64,000 nt of DNA from Arthrobacter sp. StoSoilB5. Its GTDB lineage: Bacteria > Actinomycetota > Actinomycetes > Actinomycetales > Micrococcaceae. The stretch spans positions 4,154,001 to 4,218,000 of the forward strand of contig NZ_AP024646.1 in assembly GCF_019977235.1 (NCBI RefSeq). The letters are read 5' to 3'. Below the pieces are notes generated by a model that was given only the letters and a program-made list of their open reading frames with translations, was not told where the DNA came from and did no database searches. This document shows positions 56,003 to 64,000 of this stretch, piece by piece; positions within the stretch are counted from its first letter, which is position 1, and every line of letters begins with the position of its first letter. Position numbers and translations under genes: made by a program.

Positions 56003-56656
56003 ATGACTGCCATGCGTCGCTCTTGGATCGGCTCGGCCTTCGCCGGCATCTATCCGAAGATTCCGTTCCGTTCGCATCTCCTCAAGAGAGTGGTGGCGGC
56101 CGAGGGCGGAGACATGTACTCGCTTACATTGCGCGATATCTTGGAGCAATACCACGGGATACGAGTAGGTAATTACAGCTACGGTTCGCTGCTAACAGTT
56201 GGCCATTGTGACAGAAACACCGAGATCGGGGATTATGTCTCAATTGGCCCCAACGTGCGCAGATTCGGAGCCGCTCACCCTCTGCATCATGCGGCACTTC
56301 ATCCTCTGTTCTACAACCCAGCGTTAGGCCTTGCCAGAGCAGATCAGGATGTAACCCGCGAGTCATGTTGGATCGGTCATGATGCGTGGATCGGGGCTAA
56401 TGTGACACTCCTCCCTGGTTGCAGGCGTATTGGCATAGGAGCTGTCGTGGGCGCAGGATCCGTCCTTACTCGCGACGTACCAGACTTCGCGGTCGTTGCT
56501 GGCAACCCTGGAAAGCCGATCAAAGCAAGCCGGTTCTCGCCGGAGATCGAAGCACTGATAATCGACAGCCAATTCTGGACTCACCCCCCCGAGAGGGCGA
56601 TGCAGGTCATTACTGGACTTAACGAGCGATTGGATCCCCGTGAGAATGCCTTCTGA
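56003..56656 (+). CDS. Hexapeptide-repeat acyltransferase 3
   Basis: 217 aa. LbH coils ([69 protein letters not shown]) with the long insertion loop ([14 protein letters not shown]) carrying the catalytic His, as in CatB/Vat-like xenobiotic and sugar acetyltransferases. ATG 56003 follows GGAGGAAA. Its end overlaps the next gene by 17 bases. Confidence 0.87.
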   Translation: MTAMRRSWIGSAFAGIYPKIPFRSHLLKRVVAAEGGDMYSLTLRDILEQYHGIRVGNYSYGSLLTVGHCDRNTEIGDYVSIGPNVRRFGAAHPLHHAALHPLFYNPALGLARADQDVTRESCWIGHDAWIGANVTLLPGCRRIGIGAVVGAGSVLTRDVPDFAVVAGNPGKPIKASRFSPEIEALIIDSQFWTHPPERAMQVITGLNERLDPRENAF

Positions 56657-57542
56657 TATCGCGGCCGTAGTTGTCCACTACAAAAGCCATGAAACACTGA
56701 ACCTAACGATCGAGAATCTTAGTCAATTCTTCGAACCCAACAGACTATTTATTATCGATAACTCCTCGTCGCTTTATGACAGCCCTTTACACCGCCTAGC
56801 AACAATCCTGGATGACGGACAAAATCGCGGATATGCCGGAGGCGTAAATCGCGGTTTCCAGCACGTCGCCTCGATACCTTCGATCACCGAGGTCTTGGTG
56901 TGCACCCACGAGACAATATTCCGCAAGGGTGCTGTGGACCTCCTGCTTGAAACTGCATCCCGATACCCGGACGGGCACATTGTGGCTCCTAAGCTCGTTA
57001 CGAAAGCGGCGAGCGGAGGTGAGACGATATGGTCGAACGGGGGAACATTTTCCTTCCCCTTAAACTATCCGAAGCACGACACTTTGAAATCAAGGAGAGG
57101 GATTCGTAGGGTTCAGTGGGTTGACGGCGCAGCCTTCATTATGAGTACGTCAACTTGGCGCCTGGTGGGTGGCGTACCTGAGGAATTTTTCATGTATATG
57201 GAGGACGTAGCACTTGGTCTGAAATGTCGGGCTTCCGGAATTCCAGTGCTGGTGAATCTTGACGCAGTTGTCGAACAAACCGCCAATGGACCGAGCCGAA
57301 GTCTAGCAATTCGTAATCGCGTGATCCTTGCAGAACGTTATATGGGCACCTGGCGCCGTCATGTTGTCATGGCTGACATTTCAGTCCGCAGCAAACTCAT
57401 GGCACTGCATCCGAGCGACGGCGTGCAATCAAAGTCCCGAGAAAGCATCGCGGCTGTTGCCGCTGCCAAATCATGGATCAAGGACGGCTTTCGGGAGTCC
57501 CAAATGCTTGGCGATACAAAAATGAACGAGGGACACCTGTGA
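56640..57542 (+). CDS. Family 2 glycosyltransferase
   Basis: 300 aa. [28 protein letters not shown], the donor segment [16 protein letters not shown] and the late acceptor motif [18 protein letters not shown] (ED pair) match rhamnosyltransferase-like GT2 enzymes. The first DxD position reads HET rather than DxD, so the metal site is not clear. Start GTG 56640 or ATG 56646; it overlaps the acyltransferase gene. It may use the dTDP-rhamnose made upstream (inference). Confidence 0.87.
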   Translation: MRMPSDIAAVVVHYKSHETLNLTIENLSQFFEPNRLFIIDNSSSLYDSPLHRLATILDDGQNRGYAGGVNRGFQHVASIPSITEVLVCTHETIFRKGAVDLLLETASRYPDGHIVAPKLVTKAASGGETIWSNGGTFSFPLNYPKHDTLKSRRGIRRVQWVDGAAFIMSTSTWRLVGGVPEEFFMYMEDVALGLKCRASGIPVLVNLDAVVEQTANGPSRSLAIRNRVILAERYMGTWRRHVVMADISVRSKLMALHPSDGVQSKSRESIAAVAAAKSWIKDGFRESQMLGDTKMNEGHL

Positions 57543-57700
57543 GCTCTTCAGGTCTTAGTTCTGTATGCGTGAGTTTTGAGTATGTGGCGCCGCAAATAAG
57601 CTTGCAACAACAGACAATTGCGCAGAGCGACGTTTGGGTTCCCAATGCTCGGCGTCCTTCGACTTTCGGCGGTTATCGGGACCATGCGGACGCTCCATGA
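57539..57700 (+). CDS. 53-aa small ORF coupled on both sides
   Basis: GTG 57539 overlaps the GT2 stop (GTGA) and follows GAGGGA at 5-base spacing. The stop overlaps the polymerase start (ATGA at 57697-57700). The product (starting [16 protein letters not shown], ending RDHADAP) is hydrophilic, one Cys, no membrane helix, no family recognised. The double 4-base overlap and SD argue that ribosomes traverse it. Confidence 0.5.
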   Translation: MSSSGLSSVCVSFEYVAPQISLQQQTIAQSDVWVPNARRPSTFGGYRDHADAP

Positions 57701-58986
57701 GTGAAGTACTACTGTATGCGGCGGTGGGGGTAGCAGGAATCTGGATCGTCTGCGTCTGGCTCCGCGGGTGGCTCTTCACTTCGTGTATTCTCTGCACTAC
57801 CACGCTCATTTACGCCGCTGGATATGCGCAGACCCAGGCTCCAGTTCGTGTTGCCCTCCTGTCATTCCTAGTCTTGGGCGTGGTGGCACTATTCTGCGAA
57901 AACACCCTGAACGTTAGTCGCCGGGCCAAGTTCATTTGCATTGGATGCGTTGCAGTATGCGGGGTTATTTTTGTGACTGGGCAAGTGCTTCTGGACGGTT
58001 CCGCGAGCGACCCCCTATTTCGATATACACTCCTGTATCCGCTGGCCGCTTTGGCGGGCTTTCTCATATCAGGGTCAGACAAACAGATAACTGTAGCGCG
58101 AACATATGTAAGCGTTAGTCTTCTCATGGGGCTGCTAGCAATTTTTGAGCGACTGACAGCCAATTTCCTGGTCGCGGGCACTTACGAAAATGCTGACCGG
58201 CTGGTTCGAGATGGCTCCATTCGAAGTATCGTTTTTGCCGAACATCCCCTCGTACTTTCCGTCTTGCTGGTGTGCGCTATGCCCTTCGTAAGTCAGGCTC
58301 TCCCTTGGCACTGGCTTCGCTTCGCTGCCTACGTCGTCATTGTTGCGAGTGTCCTATCTACCAATAGTCGGGGAGCGCTCGTCCTGCTTGCTACTTGGGC
58401 ACTTCTTCGGATCACAGTTCGATTCAGTGCCCTCCGAACTGGATTTACACGAGTTCTCAAAGTGACGGTGGGCCTTGGAGCCGCTGTTGCGTTTTATGCA
58501 CTCCTGCTGGGCAGTGGTTCTGAACAATTAGAAAGCTCCACGGCTGTCGATGCCAGTGCCGAATACCGCTCCACCCTCTACTCATTCGCAGTTCGATCTC
58601 TGTTCGAACAACCTTTCGGATGGGGAATATCGGGTCTGCCCGAAGGAACCTATCTTGCAGCTAGTCTATTTGGCCCTCTTGACGTAGCAAAAACCGTCGA
58701 CTCTGAACTCGCGCTCACGGTGTTCGACTTCGGCTGGATCGGGCTAGTCACTTTCTTGGCCCTGGGTTTTGGGTTGGTTCAACCTCAAAGGCTAGCGTCC
58801 ACCTACGGTCAAGCCGCCTTTCTCGTAACCGCTTCGGGGCTCTACCTTGCCCTTCATGCTTGGGTCGGCCTGGGCACGCTTTGGTGGCTACTCATCGGAC
58901 TCACATTCGGCGCCCAGCATACTAAGTCACCGTCAGGACGTCTTGTTCAGATCCACTCAAAGAAACTCCAAACGCGATCGCTCTGA
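57697..58986 (+). CDS. wzy: Wzy/O-antigen ligase-like polymerase
   Basis: 429 aa, about ten to eleven membrane helices. A large extracytoplasmic loop contains TNSRGALVLLATWALL (the RG motif of WaaL/Wzy-type enzymes) and FGWGISGLPEGTYLA. Polymerises lipid-linked repeat units outside the membrane. ATG 57697 has no strong SD but overlaps the preceding small ORF's stop, so translation is probably coupled. Convergent with the flippase gene. Confidence 0.8.
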   Translation: MSEVLLYAAVGVAGIWIVCVWLRGWLFTSCILCTTTLIYAAGYAQTQAPVRVALLSFLVLGVVALFCENTLNVSRRAKFICIGCVAVCGVIFVTGQVLLDGSASDPLFRYTLLYPLAALAGFLISGSDKQITVARTYVSVSLLMGLLAIFERLTANFLVAGTYENADRLVRDGSIRSIVFAEHPLVLSVLLVCAMPFVSQALPWHWLRFAAYVVIVASVLSTNSRGALVLLATWALLRITVRFSALRTGFTRVLKVTVGLGAAVAFYALLLGSGSEQLESSTAVDASAEYRSTLYSFAVRSLFEQPFGWGISGLPEGTYLAASLFGPLDVAKTVDSELALTVFDFGWIGLVTFLALGFGLVQPQRLASTYGQAAFLVTASGLYLALHAWVGLGTLWWLLIGLTFGAQHTKSPSGRLVQIHSKKLQTRSL

Positions 58987-59014
58987 CGGTACACCGTTGC
59001 TCCTCGAAGCCTGA

Positions 59015-60244
59015 TTATCGTTCACGCCAAAACAGATGGCGGATCGATAGCCAAGACACGCAGAACATCTTCGGCCCAGCTACGAGATAAACGTAGATGC
59101 CTGCGGTCACGAGAAACATGACTGCAAGAACAACCAGGCCTGTGGCGGTGTTCACCACGACCCCGCACAACCCAGAAGCCGTAGCTCCGACCAGCAGCGC
59201 GATCGGAAACCACGAGTCACTACCCGATACGGCAAAATGCTGAAGGATTGGAGTTAACCCGGCCAAACCGATTGCAACCATACAGGCCGGAAGCAACCAC
59301 TCAAGTGAAGCAATGAAGGACGGCCCAAATAGTATCGGAACTAAAATAAACGCAGCTAAACCTCCCGCGGCCGACAGGGGAAGGCTCACGACTATACAAA
59401 CCTGCCACAAAATGCGCGTACGCTCCCTTATCCGGACAAGCGGTGCGATGGCATACGAATGTTGAATCATGGTCTGAAAGACTTGGTATGCGATTTGGGG
59501 AATAAGCGCTGTTACAGCGTACAAGCCGACGACTTGGACACTTGCTTGAGTCATGATCAAGATGCTGTCCGCGCGAATGACGAGAGCCTCGGTAACCTGG
59601 GCGCGCCATGCTCTCCAGGCGCGCCGCACGAGTGACCCAAACCGCTCATGCGCCAACCCTTCTGGCGGTGTCCTCTTGAGCAATTCAGCACGGGGTACAA
59701 CAATCAGGATCATCTGCACAGCGAGTGATGCAGCATTTAGTCCGATGACTAGCCAGAGGGTCAAAACTCCTGCGACAAATGCTCCAACTATTCCCAGGCA
59801 TATCGTGGCTGACGCAGCCAGATTCGCAGTTCCGAACTGTCTAGTGTATCCAGACACGATTAGGATGTTTGCGTCGACACTCTTGCTTGCACTCATGCCG
59901 GCCAGAGTGAATAGAACCGCCGTAGCGATCAATTCCTCCGACCCTAGGCCAAGGCCTAGTCCCAACCCAACACCAACTACCAAGGCGGCCGTCACGGAAA
60001 AACCCGAGATTCTGCGGCCGCGCTTACTCCACTCGTGCATAGTTCCAGGATTAGCGGCAACATCGTGACGCGCGAGGAGGCCGAGCCCCAAGGCCCCCAC
60101 CAGCCCCACGAAGACAGAAATCAACAAGACAATAGCGAGTTCACCCCGGGCTGCGGGGCCGAGGCTTCGTGCCGTAAGTGGAGCTGTTACCAAGCCAGCC
60201 AAAACCGGCGCCACATTCCCAGCTAGATGTAAGACCGCCCTCAT
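59015..60244 (-). CDS. wzx: Wzx-like polysaccharide flippase (MOP family)
   Basis: 409 aa, about twelve membrane helices; the opening AVLHLAGNVAPVLAGLVTAPLTARSLGPAARGEL is typical of MOP exporters of lipid-linked oligosaccharides. The chain is near usual length. Last gene of a minus-strand run that starts beyond the window end; it would deliver repeat units to the Wzy-like polymerase encoded on the other strand. Confidence 0.88.
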   Translation of the reverse strand: MRAVLHLAGNVAPVLAGLVTAPLTARSLGPAARGELAIVLLISVFVGLVGALGLGLLARHDVAANPGTMHEWSKRGRRISGFSVTAALVVGVGLGLGLGLGSEELIATAVLFTLAGMSASKSVDANILIVSGYTRQFGTANLAASATICLGIVGAFVAGVLTLWLVIGLNAASLAVQMILIVVPRAELLKRTPPEGLAHERFGSLVRRAWRAWRAQVTEALVIRADSILIMTQASVQVVGLYAVTALIPQIAYQVFQTMIQHSYAIAPLVRIRERTRILWQVCIVVSLPLSAAGGLAAFILVPILFGPSFIASLEWLLPACMVAIGLAGLTPILQHFAVSGSDSWFPIALLVGATASGLCGVVVNTATGLVVLAVMFLVTAGIYVYLVAGPKMFCVSWLSIRHLFWRER

Positions 60245-60277
60245 CGGCGGCTAATTCGGTTGCCGCCCACGACACTC

Positions 60278-61522
60278 CTACTGCGCACGGTACTTTTCCA
60301 TCCAAGATCTACGGAACGAGCCGTAGAAATAACGTAGGGTCTTTAGTGGATCCTGTATACCCAATCGCATCAAACCAAAGCCGCTGTAATTAGGAACTGC
60401 CCATCCTGCGGCCTTACGTCCTGCGATCCTGCCCCATAACGTCGCTCGCCGATCTACTTGAAGGGGTTGGATAGCACTAATCTGCCTCAGCTCCAGGGGT
60501 TCCGCTACGATTACCCCCGCTGCAATTCCAGCAAGTATGGCATCATGTCCACGACGCGTTCTTGCGAGCAATGCGCTGACGCCGCTGCTATCTGTAAAAA
60601 TCGGGTAGCCCTTAGTATCCGTTTTCCAAAAGTCTCCGGCTACAATATCGGCGCTCTCTCCCACACCATCTGGGCAAATCTTGCAACGCCACTGCATTGA
60701 AGGACCAAGCGTTTCCCCCCAAGACTTGTCGTAAGTAGCCGCCGCTGTGAGGCCCTCGTTAGTCTCGACAAAGAACTCTCCCGGCCAGCCATGGCCACGA
60801 TAGCGCAAGGTTCTTAAAGGAGCGCCTTCGGGAATGCCCATTTCACGAAGCAGGCGTTCTGTGGCGAATTGGCTAGGCACGCCGGCACAGAAGAAGGACA
60901 TTAGGAGAGGCCGTTCGCGCTGACCCCTGCCATCCATGATTCGAAGTAGAGCAGAAGCCTCGCAAGGTTTCCCAACTACCACGGACGATGGGGATAAGGC
61001 TTGTTCCTTACTTGCTATGGACACAGGTGCGTAGCGGGATCCGGATTGTCGCAGTAGATCGTTCCCGTTCCTGAGCTCCACGGCTACAGTCCGCTCGGGC
61101 GCCGCTGGGTCCGCAGCCGCTCCAATGACCTGTGCCGCCATTCCGGTTTCAACCATCCAGGTCGCCAATGCAGTGAGTACTCCTCCGCTGCTGCCGCGAT
61201 ATCGCGCCTGGTCGTTCGCAGCCCACGCTTGCCAACTGGAGATTGTCCTCCCAAGAGAGGGCTCGAACTGCATGTCGGCGTCTGGAAGGGGCTTTGCAGG
61301 ACGCCGCACCGTTAGCCCCGGACATGAATGCTTCAGCTCTGAGACCGGATTCGGTGCTACCGATCGAAGCGGCAGCAGACGGCGAGGGCGGTTGAACCCT
61401 GAGTCGTCAAGCTCCATGGATGTGCCTCTATCGATCAGAGCACAAGCACCGCACCCAGAACAGTTTCCACTCTGCACGACAGATCCAACGACTCGGTCGA
61501 ATTCCTCTTGAGGCGTAGCCAC
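60278..61522 (-). CDS. Coenzyme F420 hydrogenase/dehydrogenase beta-subunit-like protein
   Basis: 414 aa. N-terminal CSGCGACALI (ferredoxin-like Cys set), RYRGSSGGVLTALATW and VVGKPCEASAL, then CKICPDGVGESADIVAGDFW: the FrhB/FdhB N and C domains. Such proteins occur beside polysaccharide pyruvyl transferases in bacterial exopolysaccharide loci, where their redox role is not settled. The start lies two bases after the pyruvyl transferase stop. Confidence 0.87.
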   Translation of the reverse strand: MATPQEEFDRVVGSVVQSGNCSGCGACALIDRGTSMELDDSGFNRPRRLLPLRSVAPNPVSELKHSCPGLTVRRPAKPLPDADMQFEPSLGRTISSWQAWAANDQARYRGSSGGVLTALATWMVETGMAAQVIGAAADPAAPERTVAVELRNGNDLLRQSGSRYAPVSIASKEQALSPSSVVVGKPCEASALLRIMDGRGQRERPLLMSFFCAGVPSQFATERLLREMGIPEGAPLRTLRYRGHGWPGEFFVETNEGLTAAATYDKSWGETLGPSMQWRCKICPDGVGESADIVAGDFWKTDTKGYPIFTDSSGVSALLARTRRGHDAILAGIAAGVIVAEPLELRQISAIQPLQVDRRATLWGRIAGRKAAGWAVPNYSGFGLMRLGIQDPLKTLRYFYGSFRRSWMEKYRAQ

Positions 61523-61524
61523 GA

Positions 61525-62619
61525 CTAAACCTGAACTTGATCGGCCAGATGCGAAGCTGCATTCTCAAGACGCGAATTGGCATTATCTCGCACTTGTTTG
61601 GCTTCAGCGAGGAGTCGATCATCGCTGATAAGTGCCAACACCCTATCGGCAATCGCAGAGTCACTGTTAAGCTCGATTGTGTATGGCCAGCCTATATCAG
61701 CCAAGAGTGGTGCAAACTTTCTGGAATAAGCCAGTGGAATAGCAGGCTTACCAAGCGAAAGCGCATTAAGGCAAGCATGCATTCGCGCACCTATGACAAT
61801 GTTTGAACCAGAAATAAATGAACGCACTTCACTCAATTCCTTCGGAATGAAGACTTCAACTGCATCGCCGAACTCAGCAATTAGCGGCCGTATTGCTTGT
61901 AAGTCATTATCAACCGAAGGATTGTCGATGACGTGCGCCATAAGAGTCACTCGGCGGTTCGCTGCCAAGCAGCCTTGGATTACCTGTCGCGTGAGTTCCT
62001 GGTAGGCCGCGCTCGAACCGTGGGTATCCGTACTCCACAGCAACCCCGAAACGTTCAGCACAACGTCACTCGTGGCCTCCGACGATTCGGGAGGCGTGGG
62101 AAGTGAAAAGACTACGTCAGTGGCCAAGCAGTCCACGTCTCTACCAAGCTCAGCAGCGAAGGTCGCACTAGTACTGTCACGAGCCATCACGGTGCGAGCG
62201 TCGCGCAGGGTTCGCTTCGCAGCGGCCCGTCCGAGGAAAGACTTGAAGGGTCCGATAGTTTGGGGACCCAGTACAACGGGGACTCCAGCACGTTTTGCCA
62301 CATGTCGCGTGTAGTACATGATTGCAAGCCGCTTAAGTCCGTAGATGTCCGTGAAACTGTCGCCCGCCCCCGTATCAATCACCGCGTCATACATTGACAT
62401 CCGGCGCGATAGTGCTCTACTTCCCGTTAGCAGGCCCCGCAATACGATCTTTCCGGATAATTGCGTCCCTAAAGGGCCAAACTCAAAGCTCTGAAAATCG
62501 ACCGTTGAATCATTTCCCCATGCACGTCGGGCCAGCGCCGCCGCGCCGTCACCCAAGACACGAACGCCGAGATTGCTGGACTCTCCATTCGCCCATAGGA
62601 CTAAAACTCGTGCGCCCAT
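61525..62619 (-). CDS. Polysaccharide pyruvyl transferase family protein
   Basis: 364 aa CsaB/WcaK-type protein: VLVLWANGESSNLGVRVLGDGA, GAGDSFTDIYGLKRL, VVLGPQTIGPF, ARDSTS, and the late IVIGARMHACLNALSLGKPAIPLAYSRKFAPL. The family adds ketal pyruvate from PEP to sugars such as ManNAc or galactose. Good match in length; acceptor unknown. In operon with the F420-beta-like protein and upstream acyltransferase. Confidence 0.9.
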   Translation of the reverse strand: MGARVLVLWANGESSNLGVRVLGDGAAALARRAWGNDSTVDFQSFEFGPLGTQLSGKIVLRGLLTGSRALSRRMSMYDAVIDTGAGDSFTDIYGLKRLAIMYYTRHVAKRAGVPVVLGPQTIGPFKSFLGRAAAKRTLRDARTVMARDSTSATFAAELGRDVDCLATDVVFSLPTPPESSEATSDVVLNVSGLLWSTDTHGSSAAYQELTRQVIQGCLAANRRVTLMAHVIDNPSVDNDLQAIRPLIAEFGDAVEVFIPKELSEVRSFISGSNIVIGARMHACLNALSLGKPAIPLAYSRKFAPLLADIGWPYTIELNSDSAIADRVLALISDDRLLAEAKQVRDNANSRLENAASHLADQVQV

Positions 62620-62660
62620 TTGTAACCTGCTTCCCTCGCTGTCAGTTTCGAACTTGGCCG

Positions 62661-63191
62661 CTATTGAAATGGCATGTGAAAATCAAGAACATAGCCTAAT
62701 TCACGATTCCTTTCACCAATTACCACCGCGGGTACTCCGGCAACAATAGCAAAGGGTGGTACATTCTTAGTTACCACGGCGCCAGCGGCAACAACCGCAC
62801 CTTCACCGATTACAACACTTGGGAGGATTGTCGCTCTGGTCGCTATGTACGCTCTGTCACCTATCTGAACGGGACCTCCTTTGGTGCCGAAGGACTCGCT
62901 CTGGGGATCATGCCCGACGGTAAATACTTGAACATGTCCACCAATATTTACGTTGTTGCCAATGGTCAAGCCAAGGCGACCATCAAAGAAACAATCATTC
63001 CCGACTATGGAATTGCTGCCGAGCTCAATTCCCTGGGGAGCGAAAAAAACTAAACGCCAGTGAACGGAAGTTTTTTCACCAATACGCACGCCGAATACTC
63101 GCTTGTACATTAAGAGACGAAAAGCATGGACAGGAACCCGACCGACCAAGAAGCCAAGCCACAGCTTGAAGCCTTGTAAATACAACCGCAT
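62661..63191 (-). CDS. Hexapeptide-repeat acyltransferase 4, WcaF-like
   Basis: 176 aa. LbH coils (QGIELGSNSIVGNDCFFDGRLGLTIGNNVNIGGHVQVFTVGHDPQ, VQIGDRAYIATRATILPSVVIGEGAVVAAGAVVTKNV) and AGVPAVVIGERN. The HDPQSE loop holds the likely catalytic His. Resembles colanic-acid type acetyltransferases. Lower GC than the 10-20 kb part of the window. Confidence 0.87.
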   Translation of the reverse strand: MRLYLQGFKLWLGFLVGRVPVHAFRLLMYKRVFGVRIGEKTSVHWRLVFFAPQGIELGSNSIVGNDCFFDGRLGLTIGNNVNIGGHVQVFTVGHDPQSESFGTKGGPVQIGDRAYIATRATILPSVVIGEGAVVAAGAVVTKNVPPFAIVAGVPAVVIGERNRELGYVLDFHMPFQ

Positions 63192-63206
63192 AAAATACTC
63201 GCCTAG

Positions 63207-64000
63207 TTATAGTTTGCCTGCGGAAACAAGCATTTGTCGTACAGTATCGGTAAATGCCATTTGACTAAACTGATTCTCAAATTCATCCCGCGGGGGAGAT
63301 GGGGGAAATATCGTGGGATTTACAAATAGATTCTCTAATCCCGAAATGTAAGGCGCCCACTCAGGAGCAAAGCCAGATGACACGTGCGGAGTCCCAAATA
63401 TAGGAACTCCATAGGCCATTGCCTCAACGGCTTTTGCTTTGATTCCGCCACCGTGGTCAATGGGAACGATCGCAGCATCGATGCTGTTGTAAAAGTCTGA
63501 AAGCGACGCAACATGCCCGACCACTGTCGCAGGGACATTCCACTGCTTGACAACTTCCGAACCAAATCCTGCAACTACTATCTCGACCTGGTGGTCCAAG
63601 ATATTAGAATTAAACTTCGTAAAGAATGAACGCAAGGACATAACATTAGGCGGATATGCAAAGTTTCCAATGAATCCTACCCGAGTCCTGCCAGCGGAGG
63701 GGTATTTCCTAGCCAATGTTGGGGCACTTATCGGTGTAGGAATCCAGTAGTTGAGACCATCCATACCGGCACCCATGGAAGACCTATCATCGAAGCCAGC
63801 AAACGTATTTGCCATCGGTAGGCGCACCAACGTGCGTTGCCGTGAAGACCAGAAATTGCTTTGGATAAGGCCACCAGGTCTGGACACAAAACTAGACTGC
63901 CCCATTGTGCGCGCATTTACACTCCACAGGTCCATCCAGTCGAACACCAAGGATGACAGGGGGAGGGTTCGTGCCGCAGATCTGAATACTGACGGAACGG
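63207..64000 (-). CDS. Family 4 glycosyltransferase (5' end beyond window)
   Basis: The frame is open through position 64000, reading PSVFRSAARTLPLSS before VFDWMDLWSVNARTM, so the gene starts outside the window. The visible part is the C-terminal Rossmann domain of a GT-B enzyme: VGFIGNFAYPPNVMSLRSFF, VEIVVAGFGSEVV, AIVPIDHGGGIKAKAVEAMAYGVPIFGT, the usual GGG(I/R)xK donor motif. Stop 15 bases before the acyltransferase start. Confidence 0.85.
   Translation of the reverse strand, partial: VPSVFRSAARTLPLSSLVFDWMDLWSVNARTMGQSSFVSRPGGLIQSNFWSSRQRTLVRLPMANTFAGFDDRSSMGAGMDGLNYWIPTPISAPTLARKYPSAGRTRVGFIGNFAYPPNVMSLRSFFTKFNSNILDHQVEIVVAGFGSEVVKQWNVPATVVGHVASLSDFYNSIDAAIVPIDHGGGIKAKAVEAMAYGVPIFGTPHVSSGFAPEWAPYISGLENLFVNPTIFPPSPPRDEFENQFSQMAFTDTVRQMLVSAGKL

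Overview
The window looks like chromosomal DNA of a high-GC Gram-positive bacterium (Actinomycetota), most likely Micrococcaceae of the Arthrobacter/Paenarthrobacter type. This is inferred from frequent GTG/TTG starts, TAGGAT-like -10 boxes, a branched-chain 2-oxoacid dehydrogenase operon with a divergent Lrp-type regulator, LCP and TagGH-type wall-polymer genes and a fused RmlC-RmlD enzyme. I saw no rRNA, tRNA, CRISPR array or intact insertion sequence.

1-7 kb: an OmpR-type response regulator coupled to a PAP2 phosphatase; a divergent, kinase-less sensor-like membrane protein with an 11-bp direct repeat between them; a small conserved protein; an MFS exporter; a long cell-wall protein carrying seven chaplin-like repeats with an LAxTG sorting signal; and a second secreted Pro/Val-rich protein. 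7-10 kb: an MBL-fold hydrolase and an AbiEi/AbiEii-type toxin-antitoxin module. Its promoter carries palindromic half-sites, its toxin gene has an in-frame amber codon, and the module lies between two 15-bp direct repeats. 10-14.6 kb: a secreted subtilase with five FG-GAP/VCBS repeats, a serine-hydrolase-like protein and a DUF6270 protein. 14.6-19 kb: the E1 alpha/E1 beta/E2 operon of a branched-chain 2-oxoacid dehydrogenase and its Lrp/AsnC regulator. 19-20 kb: a YdcF-type protein and a tail-anchored small protein.

20-50 kb: a wall-glycopolymer locus. WecB and WecC would make UDP-ManNAcA. A minus-strand run of about eleven tightly packed genes (38.0 down to 23.1 kb) encodes a Pro-rich surface protein, two GT4 enzymes, the TagG/TagH-like ABC exporter, CgeB-type glycosyltransferases, a hydrolase paralogue and a membrane-anchored Rossmann protein. 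Two paralogous secreted DUF4434-like proteins bracket this run, and an LCP ligase, hexapeptide acyltransferases, an SGNH lipoprotein, an Asp2-like protein and a TagF-type glycerophosphotransferase follow. Between 43.4 and 46.0 kb there is a decayed prophage tail-gene segment with several frameshifts.

50-64 kb: a second, Wzy-type polysaccharide locus. It has dTDP-rhamnose genes (rmlA divergent from rmlB and a fused rmlC-rmlD), a Wzz/BY-kinase fusion, acyltransferases, a GT2, a tiny coupled ORF, a Wzy-like polymerase, a Wzx-like flippase, an F420-hydrogenase-beta-like protein, a polysaccharide pyruvyl transferase and a glycosyltransferase cut by the window end. The genes therefore point to a cell decorating its wall with at least two polymers: one exported by an ABC transporter and joined to peptidoglycan by LCP, and one handled by Wzx/Wzy.
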